Source: Imbricaverruca yamaguchii
Taxonomy: Eukaryota; Arthropoda; Thecostraca; Neoverrucidae
Assembly: GCA_034440575.1 (NCBI GenBank)
Contig: JAOTOL010001172.1
Coordinates: 186,001-250,000, forward strand
Direction: 5' to 3'
Length of the DNA: 64,000 nt
Below are positions 12,701-26,600 of this stretch, piece after piece. Position 1 is the stretch's first letter. The number at the start of each line of letters is the position of its first letter. A program made the position numbers and the translations under genes. Under the pieces are notes generated by a model that worked only from the letters and a program-made list of their open reading frames with translations, searched no databases and was not told the DNA's origin.

Positions 12701-15700
12701 ACCTGCAGCGTTGACGACCGCGTTGGTCGCGATGCGGCCACTAGGCGTGACGACAGCACTGACTTGTCGAGTGGCCCTGTACTCCTCCGTTTCGATCGCA
12801 GTGACGCCACAATCCTCAATCACCTGACGCGCAGCACACAATCACCTGGCGAAGGTACTGACGTACTCAAGATAATTGCAAGGCCCAGGGCTCCGGCTGC
12901 CGTCCAAATCTGACAAAGCGGTTGATTGGCGTCTGTAGTAATCTGACGGGGACATATAACTTTATATAGTTCACATTTGTTCATCCTGAAGCCAAAACGT
13001 TAGCAGATGTCTCGCATTTATCCAATTTCTGTTGGCTTCCATCCAAATATGATCCTGCTAGATCATTCGTCCTACCTGATTTCATGCCGCCGTCCTTGGT
13101 GCCTTGTCTGTTGTGCCCTGTCTGTAGTTGTCTGCACTTGTGGGTATGCTGCTCGGCTCAGTTCACTTTTGGCCTACTGCCGAATCTCTAGCCAAACTCT
13201 AATCCCCTCTACTTCCTAGAATACTGCCCTCTTTTCCTGAGAGTCCCGCTCTACTTAGTGCCATTGGGCCACTCATCAATAATGCCGAGCTCAAAAGTCA
13301 CGCTGAATGGAGCGGCTGCCGTCGGCGCCTCCGGCTCGGCGCCCTGTCACTGCCCAAAGGCGTGACGCCCTGTCACTGCCTGAAACGCCGTGTTTGGCAC
13401 AGAAATATTAATGACGTCAGCGGGGACTGGGAGGAATTCGCCTCGACAATACAACGCCTGGCTTCATATATCCGTGGTCTTGCGAGAATTTACTGAGAAT
13501 CACGTGACACAATGACAACCAAAATGGCTCATTGAATATTAGATATGATGTTTGCATGGTGGTTTCACATGGACAGGAAAAGGTTTCTAGATAATACCCA
13601 ACTTACCCTACCACAGACTTTATCTACCTTCTCCCTGACAAAGACGTTAGCCACCTTCCCCTATCACGGACGTTACCAAACCTTTCCTAACACAGACGTT
13701 ACCTACCTTCCTCTGTCATAGACTCTGGCACTTTGCTTACCTCAGACGTAGTTCACCTTTTCATACCGCAGACTTTACCCAATTTCTATCTGACACAAAC
13801 GTTAACAACCTTCTACCACAGACGCTACCCACCTTCCCCTATTACTGTTGTTACCGAACCTCCCCTATCACAGACGTTACCCACCTCCACTTGACACAGA
13901 CGTTGCCCATCTCCCTCTATCATAGACGTTGCCCACCTTATCCTAACACAGACGTTACCCATCTTCACCTACCACGGACTCAAACCATCTTCCCTTACCA
14001 CAGATGTTAACCCACCTTCCCCGATCACAGATATTGCCCACTTTCCCCTGCCACAGACCTCATCCATCTTCCCCTACTACAGATGTTACCTACCTTCCCT
14101 ACCACAGACGATACTCACATTGCCCTACCACAGACCTTACCCACCTTCCTCTACCACAAACGTTATCCATCTTCGCCTACCACAGACCCCAGCCACCTTC
14201 CCTTACCACATACGTTAATCCACTTCCGCGATCCCTGATGTTGCCCACCTTTGCACCTACAGACCTCATCTACCTTCCCCTAGCACAGATGTTACCCACC
14301 TTCCCCTACCACAGACGTTACTCACCTTGCCCTACCATAGACATCACAGTCAGTGCCAAGCGCAAGCTTGTTGCACTAACCCTGAATCAATTTCCCGATC
14401 GGGAAATGCCAGTTCTATACCATAATTTTCATCGCGAGCTTAACGCACCCACGTAACGGGCAAGGCTGCCTTTGCACCCCATACCTACCCCGGCCGGTTG
14501 CCAACTGGTCATCTCAGCCGGAAGCGTTAATAGCGAACGCGTGAGGCGGCTCGAATCCGCTGAGCCAAAACGGGGAGACGATTCCCTGCCAACGCCCTAT
14601 CCATTCAGCTAACCAGACTGCATCCGTCCATCTCACCTACCACCACCCTAGATGCTTGTTCATAATTTTCTTCCGGAACAGCGAGTTCACAATCTGATTT
14701 CAATCGCTTGCGTACACGGCATCCATCATGTGATCGTGTTGTTTAACAAGAAACATGGGTACACTGCACACGGTGCTCGCTCGTATCATAGCGTCATCTA
14801 ACTAATATAAATATCTAAACAACCAATCTAACCTATAATCTTGGTTACATCGTGCACTGCACTCGCTCATAGCATCGAGTCATATAGCAAGAATCTTGGG
14901 CTCTATTACGACGCATTCAACTGCAAGGTCAAGTAGTGTCGCCAGCCTCTCACGCCGACTGGCCGTGGATGGACTCCGTAATCCAGCGGGTTATGGGATT
15001 GGAACCCACGATCTTACGATCAAGAGTCCGCCGCCCTACTGACTGAGCTACCGCGATCCATTCGACTCAGCTGGTGTGCAAACATGACATCCACCTTCTG
15101 GGGTCCACCAGGACTGCCTGTCGATCGATTACTGATCATCTGTCGGGCAGTCGTTGCTTATCTGTCAAGTGGTTACTGCTTATCTAGCCTGCCTTTCGGG
15201 TGACCACTGCTCACCTGTCGGGAGGTCACTGGTTACCTGATCTGCACGTCAGGAGGTCACTGATCACCTGATCTGCACGTCTGGACCCCATCTAATCTGC
15301 ACTGCTCGTCGGGTAGTTGCTGCTTGTCTTGGCTTATTCCCCAATGATCACTGCTCGCATGTCGGGCGTTCACTGCTCACCCGGATTGCCCGTCGGATGA
15401 GCATCGCTCACCTTGGCACCCTTTCTAGTGCAGTAGCGGCTCAGTGCTGAACAGAGGCCAGCAGGGTCGATGGTTCCGTCTCCCGGCGAGTACAGACAGC
15501 CGTACAGGTCAGATGTGTTGATCAGCGGGTGTACCTGGAGACAGGTGTGGCCAGAGTGTCAGCGATATGAGGGGGCTGGGACGGTGGGGGCATACACGGG
15601 TGTAGAAACCGGCCCGACGGCTGACTGTCGGGCCAGGCTGGAGGGTAGCCTGGCTGCTGCACATCATTGCTGAAGGGCACCCTGTCCCCAAAGCAGCTGC

Positions 15701-18700
15701 CACTCTAATTAACACCGACCAGTGCGTCTCAGTTCACCAGTTCACCAGACTGTGAAAGTACTTCAAATGCGCTCACGTAGCCGCAATCGCATCGAGGCAC
15801 TCAATTAAAACACCGGCTCACACTTGAAGAGTAAATATAGTATCCAGACACATTCGGTAACCTTGAAACTAGTTGGAGTGGGAGGAGCGCTCTGGTCTGA
15901 AAAGTACCTGGTCGCGCTCATTTTACCATGGATCGAGCAAATACCATTGTGGTTCCGCGGCTCTTATTCTTCCTCTCAGCGTATTCACTACAAATATCAC
16001 GCAGTCTTGTGCCAGGTTAAATAACAACCATGTATTCACCAATGTATTCAGGTTTCTAGACATAGCAAATCGTTATGCATTTTCGCCGACGCAGAATGAT
16101 TTCCGGACCAAAAATCAGGGCACTTGAAAACGGCAATCGAAACATGGTCCATAAAGCAATCTACTTACTCGTCACCAGTATAAAGAAAAATGGCGTGGCA
16201 GCATAAATTCGTCACACGGACTGCATTCTGAGTCATCAGCAAAGGAAGATAGTTATGGTAAATTGTAGTGGACGTTTTTGTTCGTTTGAGACATTGATCA
16301 ACGATACGAAGAGGCAAAAATGATTTCGTGCTTGAATGAACGAAGCATGAAGGTGGCCGACCACCCAACAGCCCATATTATCCGTATGAATATTCCTTAG
16401 GTTATCCATTACTGATGTCATCACAGGTAATCTAAAGACATTTTAAGAACGCACCAAAACCTCCTAGGATACCAAAGCCCATGATATAAAGGTACCGAGA
16501 AAAGAATTAAGATGCAATTGGTCACATTCTGGGGAACCGTAGGTGATGGAGTTTGTGTCAATGACTCGGAATGTCACGTGTGGAGCTTTCATTTGATTAA
16601 TTGAGGTATGCCTTGAATTTCTCGGTTTTGTTACATGATAATGCAAGTAATAACCAATGTCACGATTGAAAATGGATGGATAATCCGAGGAAATGTTGTA
16701 TTTGTACGGACAAGTGATTCTATGACATACACATATAGCCCGTTAAACCATGCTATAGGCCGCTCGGAGGCCTTCGGCGGCCTATGTCGGCCCAATTTAT
16801 ATTGTTTGCCTTAATTGTGCATCAGGCTTGTTTGCCTGGCGTGGTCATTGTACCGCCTGTGACGTCACCATTGCACGGAGTCAACCAAGACCAGCGCCAG
16901 GAGGGCGGAAGACCAGCAGGCCAGCCGCATAACGCTGGTCAGCAGCCCGTCGGTGGTGTGCGTCTACAGAGGATAGTTGTCGGGAACAGTATAGTATCAT
17001 GTTGCACAGCTTCCTCCTAAAGTAGTATTGCAGGAATCGTCACGTCACAGGCGGATTGGGGGAGGGATTTACAACGATGCCACATGCATAGGTGAGATTG
17101 TGGCTATCGCGCAACCGTAATATTTGCGCCGCAGCGACCCACCAAAGTCGAACTGGGGCTCAGCTAAGTACAACGTGCCCCCCGAACTAGCGCCGAGCCC
17201 CCTAAGTATCGCGTTCGGGAACTAAATTCCCGTTGATAGTCCCAAAAATCGTGTCGGGACAACAAACACTACTGTCGGGGGTCTCAAATTGTTGTCGATG
17301 ACCCCACATAAGCACAAGCTGGTGACATAAATCGTATCAGCAGCCGACAAAACTCAAGCATCCCAAAATATTGAATGACAAAAAAATACATATTTGAGGC
17401 ATGATAACTACTCCGGAGCTTCAAACTTAACACCAGTTGCCTTCATAAATCGTGTACCCCCCCTAGTGCAACGGAGTTAAAAATATCGGCCAAACCAAAA
17501 AATATGGCGCCAAGATTCCGAAAACTCATGCCGCGACTTCGGTCTTCAAAAATTCAGAAGGTCCTCAAAAATGGCGTCGAGCGCAAAAAAATGGTTTCGC
17601 TCCTCATCACCCATCCCCCACCCCCGGAAATACGCACCTAGGCCCGAAAAGTCACGTCTAGACTCTGAGAAGTCGTACCGGAACTTACAAAATCGCGATG
17701 GGAGTCCCACAAATGTGCATCAGGAGCCCAAAATAATACAGCGGTACCATAAAAGCACAACGGAATACCGAAGATACACCGGGACCTCGAAAACAAATCG
17801 CGTCTCGCAAAAAAAGTATGAGGGCTTTGAAATATGTATTGCCGCCCTAAATATACACACCGGGAGCTCTGGCAAAAAGAAACACCTCTGGAGGCCCTCA
17901 AAGCACACGTGTGAGGTAGCATATGGGTCTCAAAAACCGGCTAGGTTCCGCACAAAAACATGGTCCTAAAAAACGAACAAATCGACCCGCCAGTAAATAA
18001 ACACATCAGAGTCTGAAAACACGTTTGTGCCCGAAAGATGTATGCGGCACGCAAAAAAAACTTGAAAAAGAGCCGGGGTCTCAAAAATGTGCCAGAGCCC
18101 TAACAGGAATAGACTGCAGCCCTAAAGCACATCCGCAGAAGAAGAAAACGAGATGGGTCCAAAAAGAACACCGAGCTAGGGCCTAGGTTCCATACTAAAT
18201 CGGGGAGCATAATTAACCAAGGAGCTGAAATGCATCAAAGCCCAGCGGACATCCGGATTCCTTAACCAGGAAATGTGGGAAGAGAACTAATCATCGAATT
18301 GAATTTATCGATTTTTTTTCCAGCGAGTACCATATGAAGCATTCCACACACTACATATGGCACAAGACTAACATGTGGCAGCAATTAGCGAAACGCAAGA
18401 GGCCTAGCAGAAGCCGGAATATCGCACGAAGTGAGGCGAATGCTCCGAATGCGCAAGGCGGATGTACACGTGCACGAACATAGGCATGGTGGCGACCGAG
18501 CGCTATGAACTGGAATGCCTGAAAATGAAAAATTGTATATATTCAATTGATTTTTGCAGGTGTAATTTGGCAAGTGTGAGGGTCTGATCAAGGCATACAA
18601 AAGAAGAAACTTCGAACAGGGTGGGAGAGTTATGCTTTAAATCTCAGATTGAGAAACCATGGTGGTCGATTGGACGCCCTCGACAGGGCAATTTAGTTTG

Positions 18701-21700
18701 TCACTAATTAGTTTAGTTCGAAAAGGCCCCTTTGAAAGAATAGTGGTCAAAATCAGGGAAGCTTTTAACATGTAGGTGGGACCCCTCGAAATCCGCTTGC
18801 TCCTCTTTCGCAAATTCTAGATATGCCACTGCAGCAAGGGGCCCACCGATCTCCAAGTTGGTGAATGTCGCCCCCTTCTCCCCGGCTAGGCCCTTATTCG
18901 TATTTGGGTCGTTCCAGTAGGATTGTATATATTGTCACTTACTAAGCAAGGATTTGGAGGAAAATCTACATCAACTTTACCTGTGCGATCTCATGCCCAG
19001 CATAATCTGCGAGTGCCAGTAGTTCGTCGCCTGCAATACGGCACCTCTGATTGCATCTGTTTTTGTTTGCTGCCGTTGCTATTCTCTTCATACTTTGAGT
19101 GGATTATCTTACTATGACTACGACAACAGCTTCTTAGCATGTGCTTTGCTAAATAGAGTACTTCTCCACGCAACACAAACCCAAACAAATGCGAGTAAGG
19201 ATAAGGCCGGATGAAAAGCGTTACCCTTCATTCATGAATGGGTTTAGGCAGTGCCTTTATCTACATATGCGGATGCTGCGTTTAGTGACGTGTCGATGAT
19301 GCACGATTGTTTCTCTTCTCAAAATGAAAATCTCACAAGAAAACCATGATGACCGATTATGCACATACTATAACAGGTAAGCTGTACGATATCAATTTTA
19401 CGGGAAAGCAGTTGAATCATTTGGTTTCCGTCTCCGAATCATAATATAAGCATCTATAAATACGTATGTTCACGTATAGGTATATATGTATATGTATATA
19501 TATATATATGTATATGTGTGTGTGTGTGTGTGTGTGTCTGTGTGTGTATGTGTTTGTGTGTGTGTTTGTGTGTGTGTGTGTGTTCGTGTGTATGTGTGTA
19601 TGCATGTACAAATGTGGATAATTCAATTTCAAGTTCGTGTTGCACCTTGGTATTATCGACAGCCTCTCTGTCCCCTCTCTCTCTCTAATTACATGAATAA
19701 AACTTATATTTTATGAATGTACTAAATACCACGTACAACAAAAATCGTGGTAGGCTATATACAAAGTGCACACAATCAAAAATATTTCGCGTTTACTCGT
19801 AAGCGTTTACGTACAGCGAAGTGTGCCATTTACATCCGTGCTGTCCGTGCTATATGTCGAGTTGATGCAGTTTTGCTTTGTGTTCCTGGCGAAACTGATG
19901 CATTATAATCCTTCACTGAACAATTTCTGGTAGGATGGAATCCTACTCTAATTTTAAACAATATGTAGGTTTCGGAATTTTGGACTAGCTATTAGAAGGT
20001 GACGATAATGAAAGCTTCATCATGTTAATGTATATTTTAGTACGATCATGCGATTCAAAACGAGCAACGATAGTCGTAATTGAGGGAATATTCTGCACAT
20101 TTTCTTGTCTTCTTTGTGCGGCGAAAGGTGCCCAGCTTGCTTTAAAGTATTTCAGTAGCTATGTGAGTTCCATAAACTAGGAATATAAAAACAATCGTGG
20201 TTGTAGAGTCGTCAAATAGCACACAAATGCACTGACCTTGTGCACCTCGTCAGGAGCGAGCAGGTGGCTGTCGACACCCATGACGCGGCCGACTGTCATC
20301 AGCCTCTTGTACTCGTCCAGCCGCTCGCGGCTGTTGGCGATGAAGAGGCCGCCGTTGTTGATCCAGCCTACCTCCATGTTTGTCTCGGCCTCCAGCTGCG
20401 GCATCTGTGCCACCATTTGGCTCAGTAGAGCGATGGTCGTGTCGCTGGGACGCAAGTTCCATACCAGTCCTGGCCACGTGGGAGAGCACGGGTGTGGTGA
20501 GTATAGCACAGCACGGGTGTGGTGAGTACAGCACAGCACGGGTGTGGTGAGTACAGCACAGCACGGGTGTGGTGAGTACAGCACAGCACGGGTGTGGTGA
20601 GTACAGCACAGCACGGGTGTGGTGAATACAGCACAGCACGGGTGTGGTGAGTACAGCACAGCACGGGTGTGGTGAGTACAGCAAGTACGGGTGTGGTGAG
20701 TACAGCACAGCACGGGTGTGGTGAGTACAGCACAGCACGGGTGTGGTGAGTACAGCACAGCACGGGTGTGGTGAGTCAGCACAGCACGGGTGTGGTGAGT
20801 ACAGCACAGCACGGTGTGGTGAGTACAGCACAGACGGGTGTGGTGAGTACAGCACAGCACGGGTGTGGTGAGTACAGCACAGCACGGGTGTGGTGAGTAC
20901 AGCACAGCACGGGTGTGGTGAGTACAGCACAGACGGGTGTGTGAGTACAGCACAGCACGGGTGTGGTGTACAGCACAGCACGGGTGTGGTGAGTACAGCA
21001 CAGCAGGGTGTGGTGAGTACAGCACAGCACGGGTGTGGTGAGTACAGCACAGCACGGGTGTGGTGAGTACAGCACAGCACGGGTGTGGTGAGTACAGCAC
21101 AGCACGGGTGTGGTGAGTACAGCACAGCACGGGTGTGGTGAGTACAGCACAGCACGGTTGGTAGTACAGACGACGGGTGTGGTGGTACAGACAGGTTGAG
21201 TACAGACACGGGTGTGGTGAGTACAGCACAGCACGGGTGCGGTAAGCTCAGCACAGCACGGATGTGGTGAGTATAGCACAGCACGGATGTGGTGAGTACA
21301 GCACAGCACGGGTGCGGTAAGCTCAGCACAGCACGGATGTGGTAAGTATAGAACAGCACGGGTGTGGTGAGTACAGCACAGCACGGGTGTGGTGAGTATA
21401 GAACAGCACGGGTGTGGTGAGTACAGCATAGAACAGGTGTGGCGAGTACAGCACAGCACGGGTATGTCCAGTACAGCACAGCACGGGTGTGATAAGCTCA
21501 GCACAGCACGGGTGTGGTGAGTACAGTATAGCACGGGTGTGTTAAGCTCAGCAAAGCACGGGTGTGGTAGGTACAGCACAGCACGGGTGTGGTGAGTGCA
21601 GTACAGTTCGACACGGTGAAACAGTCAAATCATGATATTGTTAGCATGCATGATATACCCGGAGATTGCAACTTCGTCTGGGACATCTGGCGGTGAGACT

Positions 21701-23624
21701 GTCGCAGCATAAACATCGCAGGCGTTAGTGTTTTCGATGTTACAGATGATCAATTCATCAGCTCAGGCAAGTTCGACAATTTCATACCCCGTGGCCAATT
21801 GCCTCTTATATCGCAATTCACGGCACGTCACATAATTGTGAATCATAGTGTCACAGCCACCTCGGCACCAGTTTTGGGCAGAGGGGCAGCCACGGGCGGC
21901 GGCTCCCGACAGTAACAACCTAGATTACGCTAGAGAAAAACAAGACATTTTGAGATTTTCACCGCGAGAAACCAAACATTTGCGGATGCTCCGGACGATG
22001 TCCCCAAACTTAAACAGCCACCAGGTGCCTGGGTGCACGCTGAGTAAGCAATGGTCTCCACGAGCGGTCTGACTCTGGTTGCTTCCAGAGCTCTAGGAAT
22101 ACCTCTGATGTCTTAGAGAGACCTCGCAGCCGCCGTTGCAGTAAAGTTCACCGAGTAGCATTGTTCACGATTGTTCAGGACTGTACGACCGACGCTCTCC
22201 AGCGCGATGGGGAAGTCACGTGCTCTGGCGATATAAGAGATACCAACGCTGCAACTGGGAATGCCTGTTTTGCTTCGCAAATTGGCGTTTAGTAATTCGC
22301 AAATAAGTTTATTTTGACGCGCAAGTTCGTGCATCCACGCCAAATTCTTCACTTACGTGCATATTTTCTCACTGTAGTCCAGTATAGTATAACGTTCTTC
22401 AAATATTCTGTTTTATTCCATCAAACTGATTTATTTAGGCAATTCCACAAATCCTTCCGTTGGGATGGGGGGGGGGTAAATTATATTTTGCCCAGCCCTC
22501 CCCCTAGTGGCCTTCTACACCAGCGCATTTAATCCAACTCCCAGCCAGGAGACTGGCGGCTAGTGCCGAGTGACTGACGATGACTGGGGTCCAGTGTTCG
22601 GTGAGTAGTGATCAGTAAGCAGTGACAGTGGCTCACCAGCCGTGTGCCATGTGGTGCCGGCCGTGAGAGCATGCTTCTCCAGCAGGACTGTGTTGGTGAC
22701 GCCCATCTTGGCGAGGTGGTATTGAGTTTGGCAGCCGATGCTGCCGCCACCTGTCGACAAGTCGTATACTCTAATGCGATTGTCGGTCGATACTGCCGCC
22801 ACCTGTCGACAGGTCGCACACTCTAATGCGATTGTCGGTCGATACTGCCGCCACCTGTCGACAGGTCGCACACTCTAATGCGATTGTCGGTCGATACTGC
22901 CGCCACCTGTCAACAGGTCGCACACTCTAATGAGATTGTTCGTCGATACTGCCGCCACCTGTCGACAGGTCGCACACACTAATGAGATTGTCCGTCGATA
23001 CTGCCGCCACCTGTCGACAGGTCGCACACTCTAATGCGATTGTCGGTCGATACTGCCGCCACATGTCGACAGGTCGCACACTCTAACGAGATTGTCGGTC
23101 GATGCTGCCGCCACATGTCGACAACCGCATGCAATGGTGTCATGTCAGCCGATGCTGTCACGATCAGTCGACAGGTGGTACATGACACAGATATTATATC
23201 AGCTGGTACTGCCGCCACCTGTTAACGTATCGAATGCACTAATGCAATGGTCGCTGATGCTGCTGCTACCTGTCAATAAACAAAACACACACAATGTCCT
23301 AACAGCCAATACTGCCTCCTCCTCGTGGTGACACACCACGTACGCTAATGCGATGATAGCCAGGAATCGACATATCGATCGACCCTGGTCAACATGCTGA
23401 TGCCTAACACCCTGATATGTCCGATTTGGATGAAAATTGATACCAAGGGTAACCATGTGTGGCAAGCATACCCATCACAAGAGTATGCGTGCCAGGTCAA
23501 CAGCTTGAGATTTATGGCTTCCGGAAATTTAGTTCACTACAGTGCAAGGGAACCTTCAGGTGCTGATTACTCATCTAAGACATGTTTCAACTCGGAAAGT
23601 ATACATATATGTATGTATATATAT

Positions 23625-23678
<54 letters not shown>

Positions 23679-26600
23679 ACATATGTATGCAAGTGCAGGC
23701 TTTCGCGTGCTCGTATGCACATGCATATGCATGTGTGTAGGTGTGTCGGGTCCTGTCATGAACGCTCTGAGCGGCAACAGTCATCGACCGACCGGAGCCT
23801 GCTCACGCTGACATTGCAGTTGATGCCTAGAGCCGCAGCTGCGGCGCATGTTGTGCTTGATCAATTCCGGTGCCGGACGGTGACGGCCGGTTGGTGGATG
23901 TTGCGTCGCCATGGGATTGTGGCACCCGTGTACCTTGTAACCGAGCCACATATGAAGCGTGTCTGGAGTGCGATGAAAATCCCTCTCTTAGCGGTGTGAT
24001 GCAATAGGTGATGCCGGCCAGTGACAGGCCAGGGCGTTGACTCGATGGGCCCCGTCCCCAGAATCCCACCAGATCCCCAGAGGTTTCCTTCTCTGGCCCC
24101 ACATAAATACAGCGAAAACCAAGATTTAAGTAGCCTGCCAGTACTAACGTGACAAATTATGCACCTTAAGAAGTTTCTGGGCACAATTTGTGGAGTTTCT
24201 CTAATATGGTCGCAGCTAATATCTTTATTGTGTAAATAAAACTGGGATCTAGAAAATATATTCCTCATGCACAACGAGATCCGAGCACGTCATTGTAGTT
24301 CAGCAGCATGCGAGCCACGTTGCCATCACTCACCGATGATGACGACATCAGCCCGTTCTGGAACGGATTTCGGACCGGAGACATCCTTGTTGACTAAGCT
24401 GGTCTTGTAGGGCACTCCGGCCAGACCATCCGGACGTGCCGTGCAGTACTTCCGCGAGAACTGGAAGCAGTACTGCACGGATCAGCATTGTTCAGGCTAC
24501 ACCTAAAACTAATCGGAACATTTACCCGTGTCGAGGTATCCGATATTTCTAATCACAAGTAGCGAAGATTTAACTGGGCGAACAATGGCGAATTGAGAAC
24601 ATGTGTGAATATCTCTAGAAGGCCTGGGAGTTAATGTCTGCAAATATACCTAAAGGCAAATGTGCGTAAGAATAATAGTACGTAAACGCAAATGTGCGTA
24701 AGCGCACCAGCACGTAAACGCAACATAATGCAAGAGCAAATGTACGTATGAGTCAAGGTATGTACATTTAGACATACGTGCCCTTGCTCTTAAACATATT
24801 TGTTTAGTGCACATGCCATGCGTACATTTGCGCTTGCATACATTTGCGCATACGTACATTTGCACTTAATTGGATTTCGCATACGGATATTTCCGCTTAC
24901 GTACATTTGCGTTTACATACTTTTGCGCATACGTATATTTGCGCATACGTACAGTGGCACGTACGTACATTTCCGCATACGTATATTTGCGCTTGCATAC
25001 ATTTACGCTTACGTACTTTTGCACTAACGCACTTTTACGCTTGCTTACTACATTTGCGAATACATACATTTGCGCTCACGTACATTTGCACTAATGTACT
25101 TTTGCACTTACGTACGTTTTCCATCTGCCATTGCTTTGCGTACATCTGTCATACGTACAATAGCCATACGTATTTTTACACTTTCGTACATTTGCGCTTA
25201 CATACAATTGCTTACGTACATCCGTCATACGCACATTTGTCCTTACGTACATTTGTCCCTACGTACGTTTGTCCTTCCGTACATTTGTCCTTACGCACAT
25301 TTGTCCTTACGTGCATTTGTCCTAGAATCGCCAGAAGCAAGGGCTGGTCCACGGGTGTCACGGAGCCATGATCTCCTCCACCCTACCGCACCCACCGCCA
25401 GAGAGCATGATGGGAAGCAAAATTGGTCTATATTAAAGATCTATCGAGAACTAACAACATTTTACATTGCAAATATTGCATTAAGGTGGAGCTCAAGTGC
25501 TTTGCTATCAAATTAAGATACATTTGTGGAATATTTGCAGTATTTGTTCTGCATTGATCCCACCAAACGCGTCGCTGGATTTGCCCCTGATCAGGGTAAG
25601 ACCCCCATGGGGCTAAAAGATGGGACCGACTCCCAGCTTTACCGGAAGTACTGCCCCACCTCTCACTAGTCCGTCCCACCCCTACATATCTCTGTTCTTT
25701 CTCCTTGAAGGCGACTTCCCCGCCGCTCCCTCCATGGGTTCCTACGGTCACTTGGCGCGGCCCGAAGGGTTGCACCGGGGACCGGCAATCAATCATCTAC
25801 AAGGATCGCCATGGCGGAGATAGAAATGCCAACCACACTTCTGGCTCTTGCAAGCTTTCTCGCCGTAGGCCAACTGATCGCGAGTCGTTTATCTTGCGTG
25901 CTCTTACTAGCTGACTGTTGATGATCTGGTACCGGAACGCCACCTGTCAATGACGTGCCGCATACTGCACCATCGACGCGCTCCTAGCATTCTACTTGGA
26001 AAGGCAGTTTTTAAGGATTTTTAGGATACTTGTGACAAGCGCAGCAGCGTCCGAGCCGGCCCTCTGTTGCCACCAAAAGCACACAGGAGCAGTCTGGACG
26101 ATCTTTCGGCTACCCATCTTCAACCATTAGATTCGTGCTTCAGCTGACATCAAAGAATTGGTGAGTGTCGCCGGCTGTCGGAGAGGGTGTAACGATGATT
26201 AGGATTTCCGGAACGGGGATAAAAAGCCTAGCTTGGGGAGAGCAAATACAAAATCACCATTTTTAAAACTTGGATTTGAACAGCTAACTGTTGTGAGGTC
26301 TGTTTAAGACAATATTTATGTCTTAAAATGCCCTTAGAATTCAGTAGCGTGTCATTTCAGTGAAGAATGCTGACATAAATGGAAGGATATGGAGGTGTGG
26401 ACCCGTTAGTACGTGCCCGTTGGTATGGACGTCTCTGGGGAGGTATGGACCCGTTGTCCTACCCCCTTAAATCCGCCAGGGAGGATCTCTGTGTTAGCAT
26501 TACCTTTACTCGATTCATTTATCCTTTAATTGTATTACTCGGTGGATTGGATTGGAACTTAGGAGCGCGTCGACATCCAGGGTCATTTTGCAATTGTATT

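Noticed and set aside
14004..14456. 150-codon Pro/His-rich frame
   Set aside because: It is produced by the ~26-bp intronic minisatellite.
14934..15062. Functional tRNA-Lys gene
   Set aside because: The A and B boxes fit, but the acceptor stem does not pair and a SINE body follows.
17571..17969. 132-codon basic frame
   Set aside because: It lies inside the GGGGCCCC array and is not conserved in the other copies.
20177..21579. Very long frames (267-409 codons) of [13 protein letters not shown] repeats
   Set aside because: They arise from the 25-bp minisatellite, which opens all three frames on the minus strand. Only the piece from 20237 to 20469 is a true exon.
20490..21605. CRISPR-like appearance of regular repeats
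   Set aside because: Repeats are directly adjacent with no unique spacers, in a eukaryotic intron.
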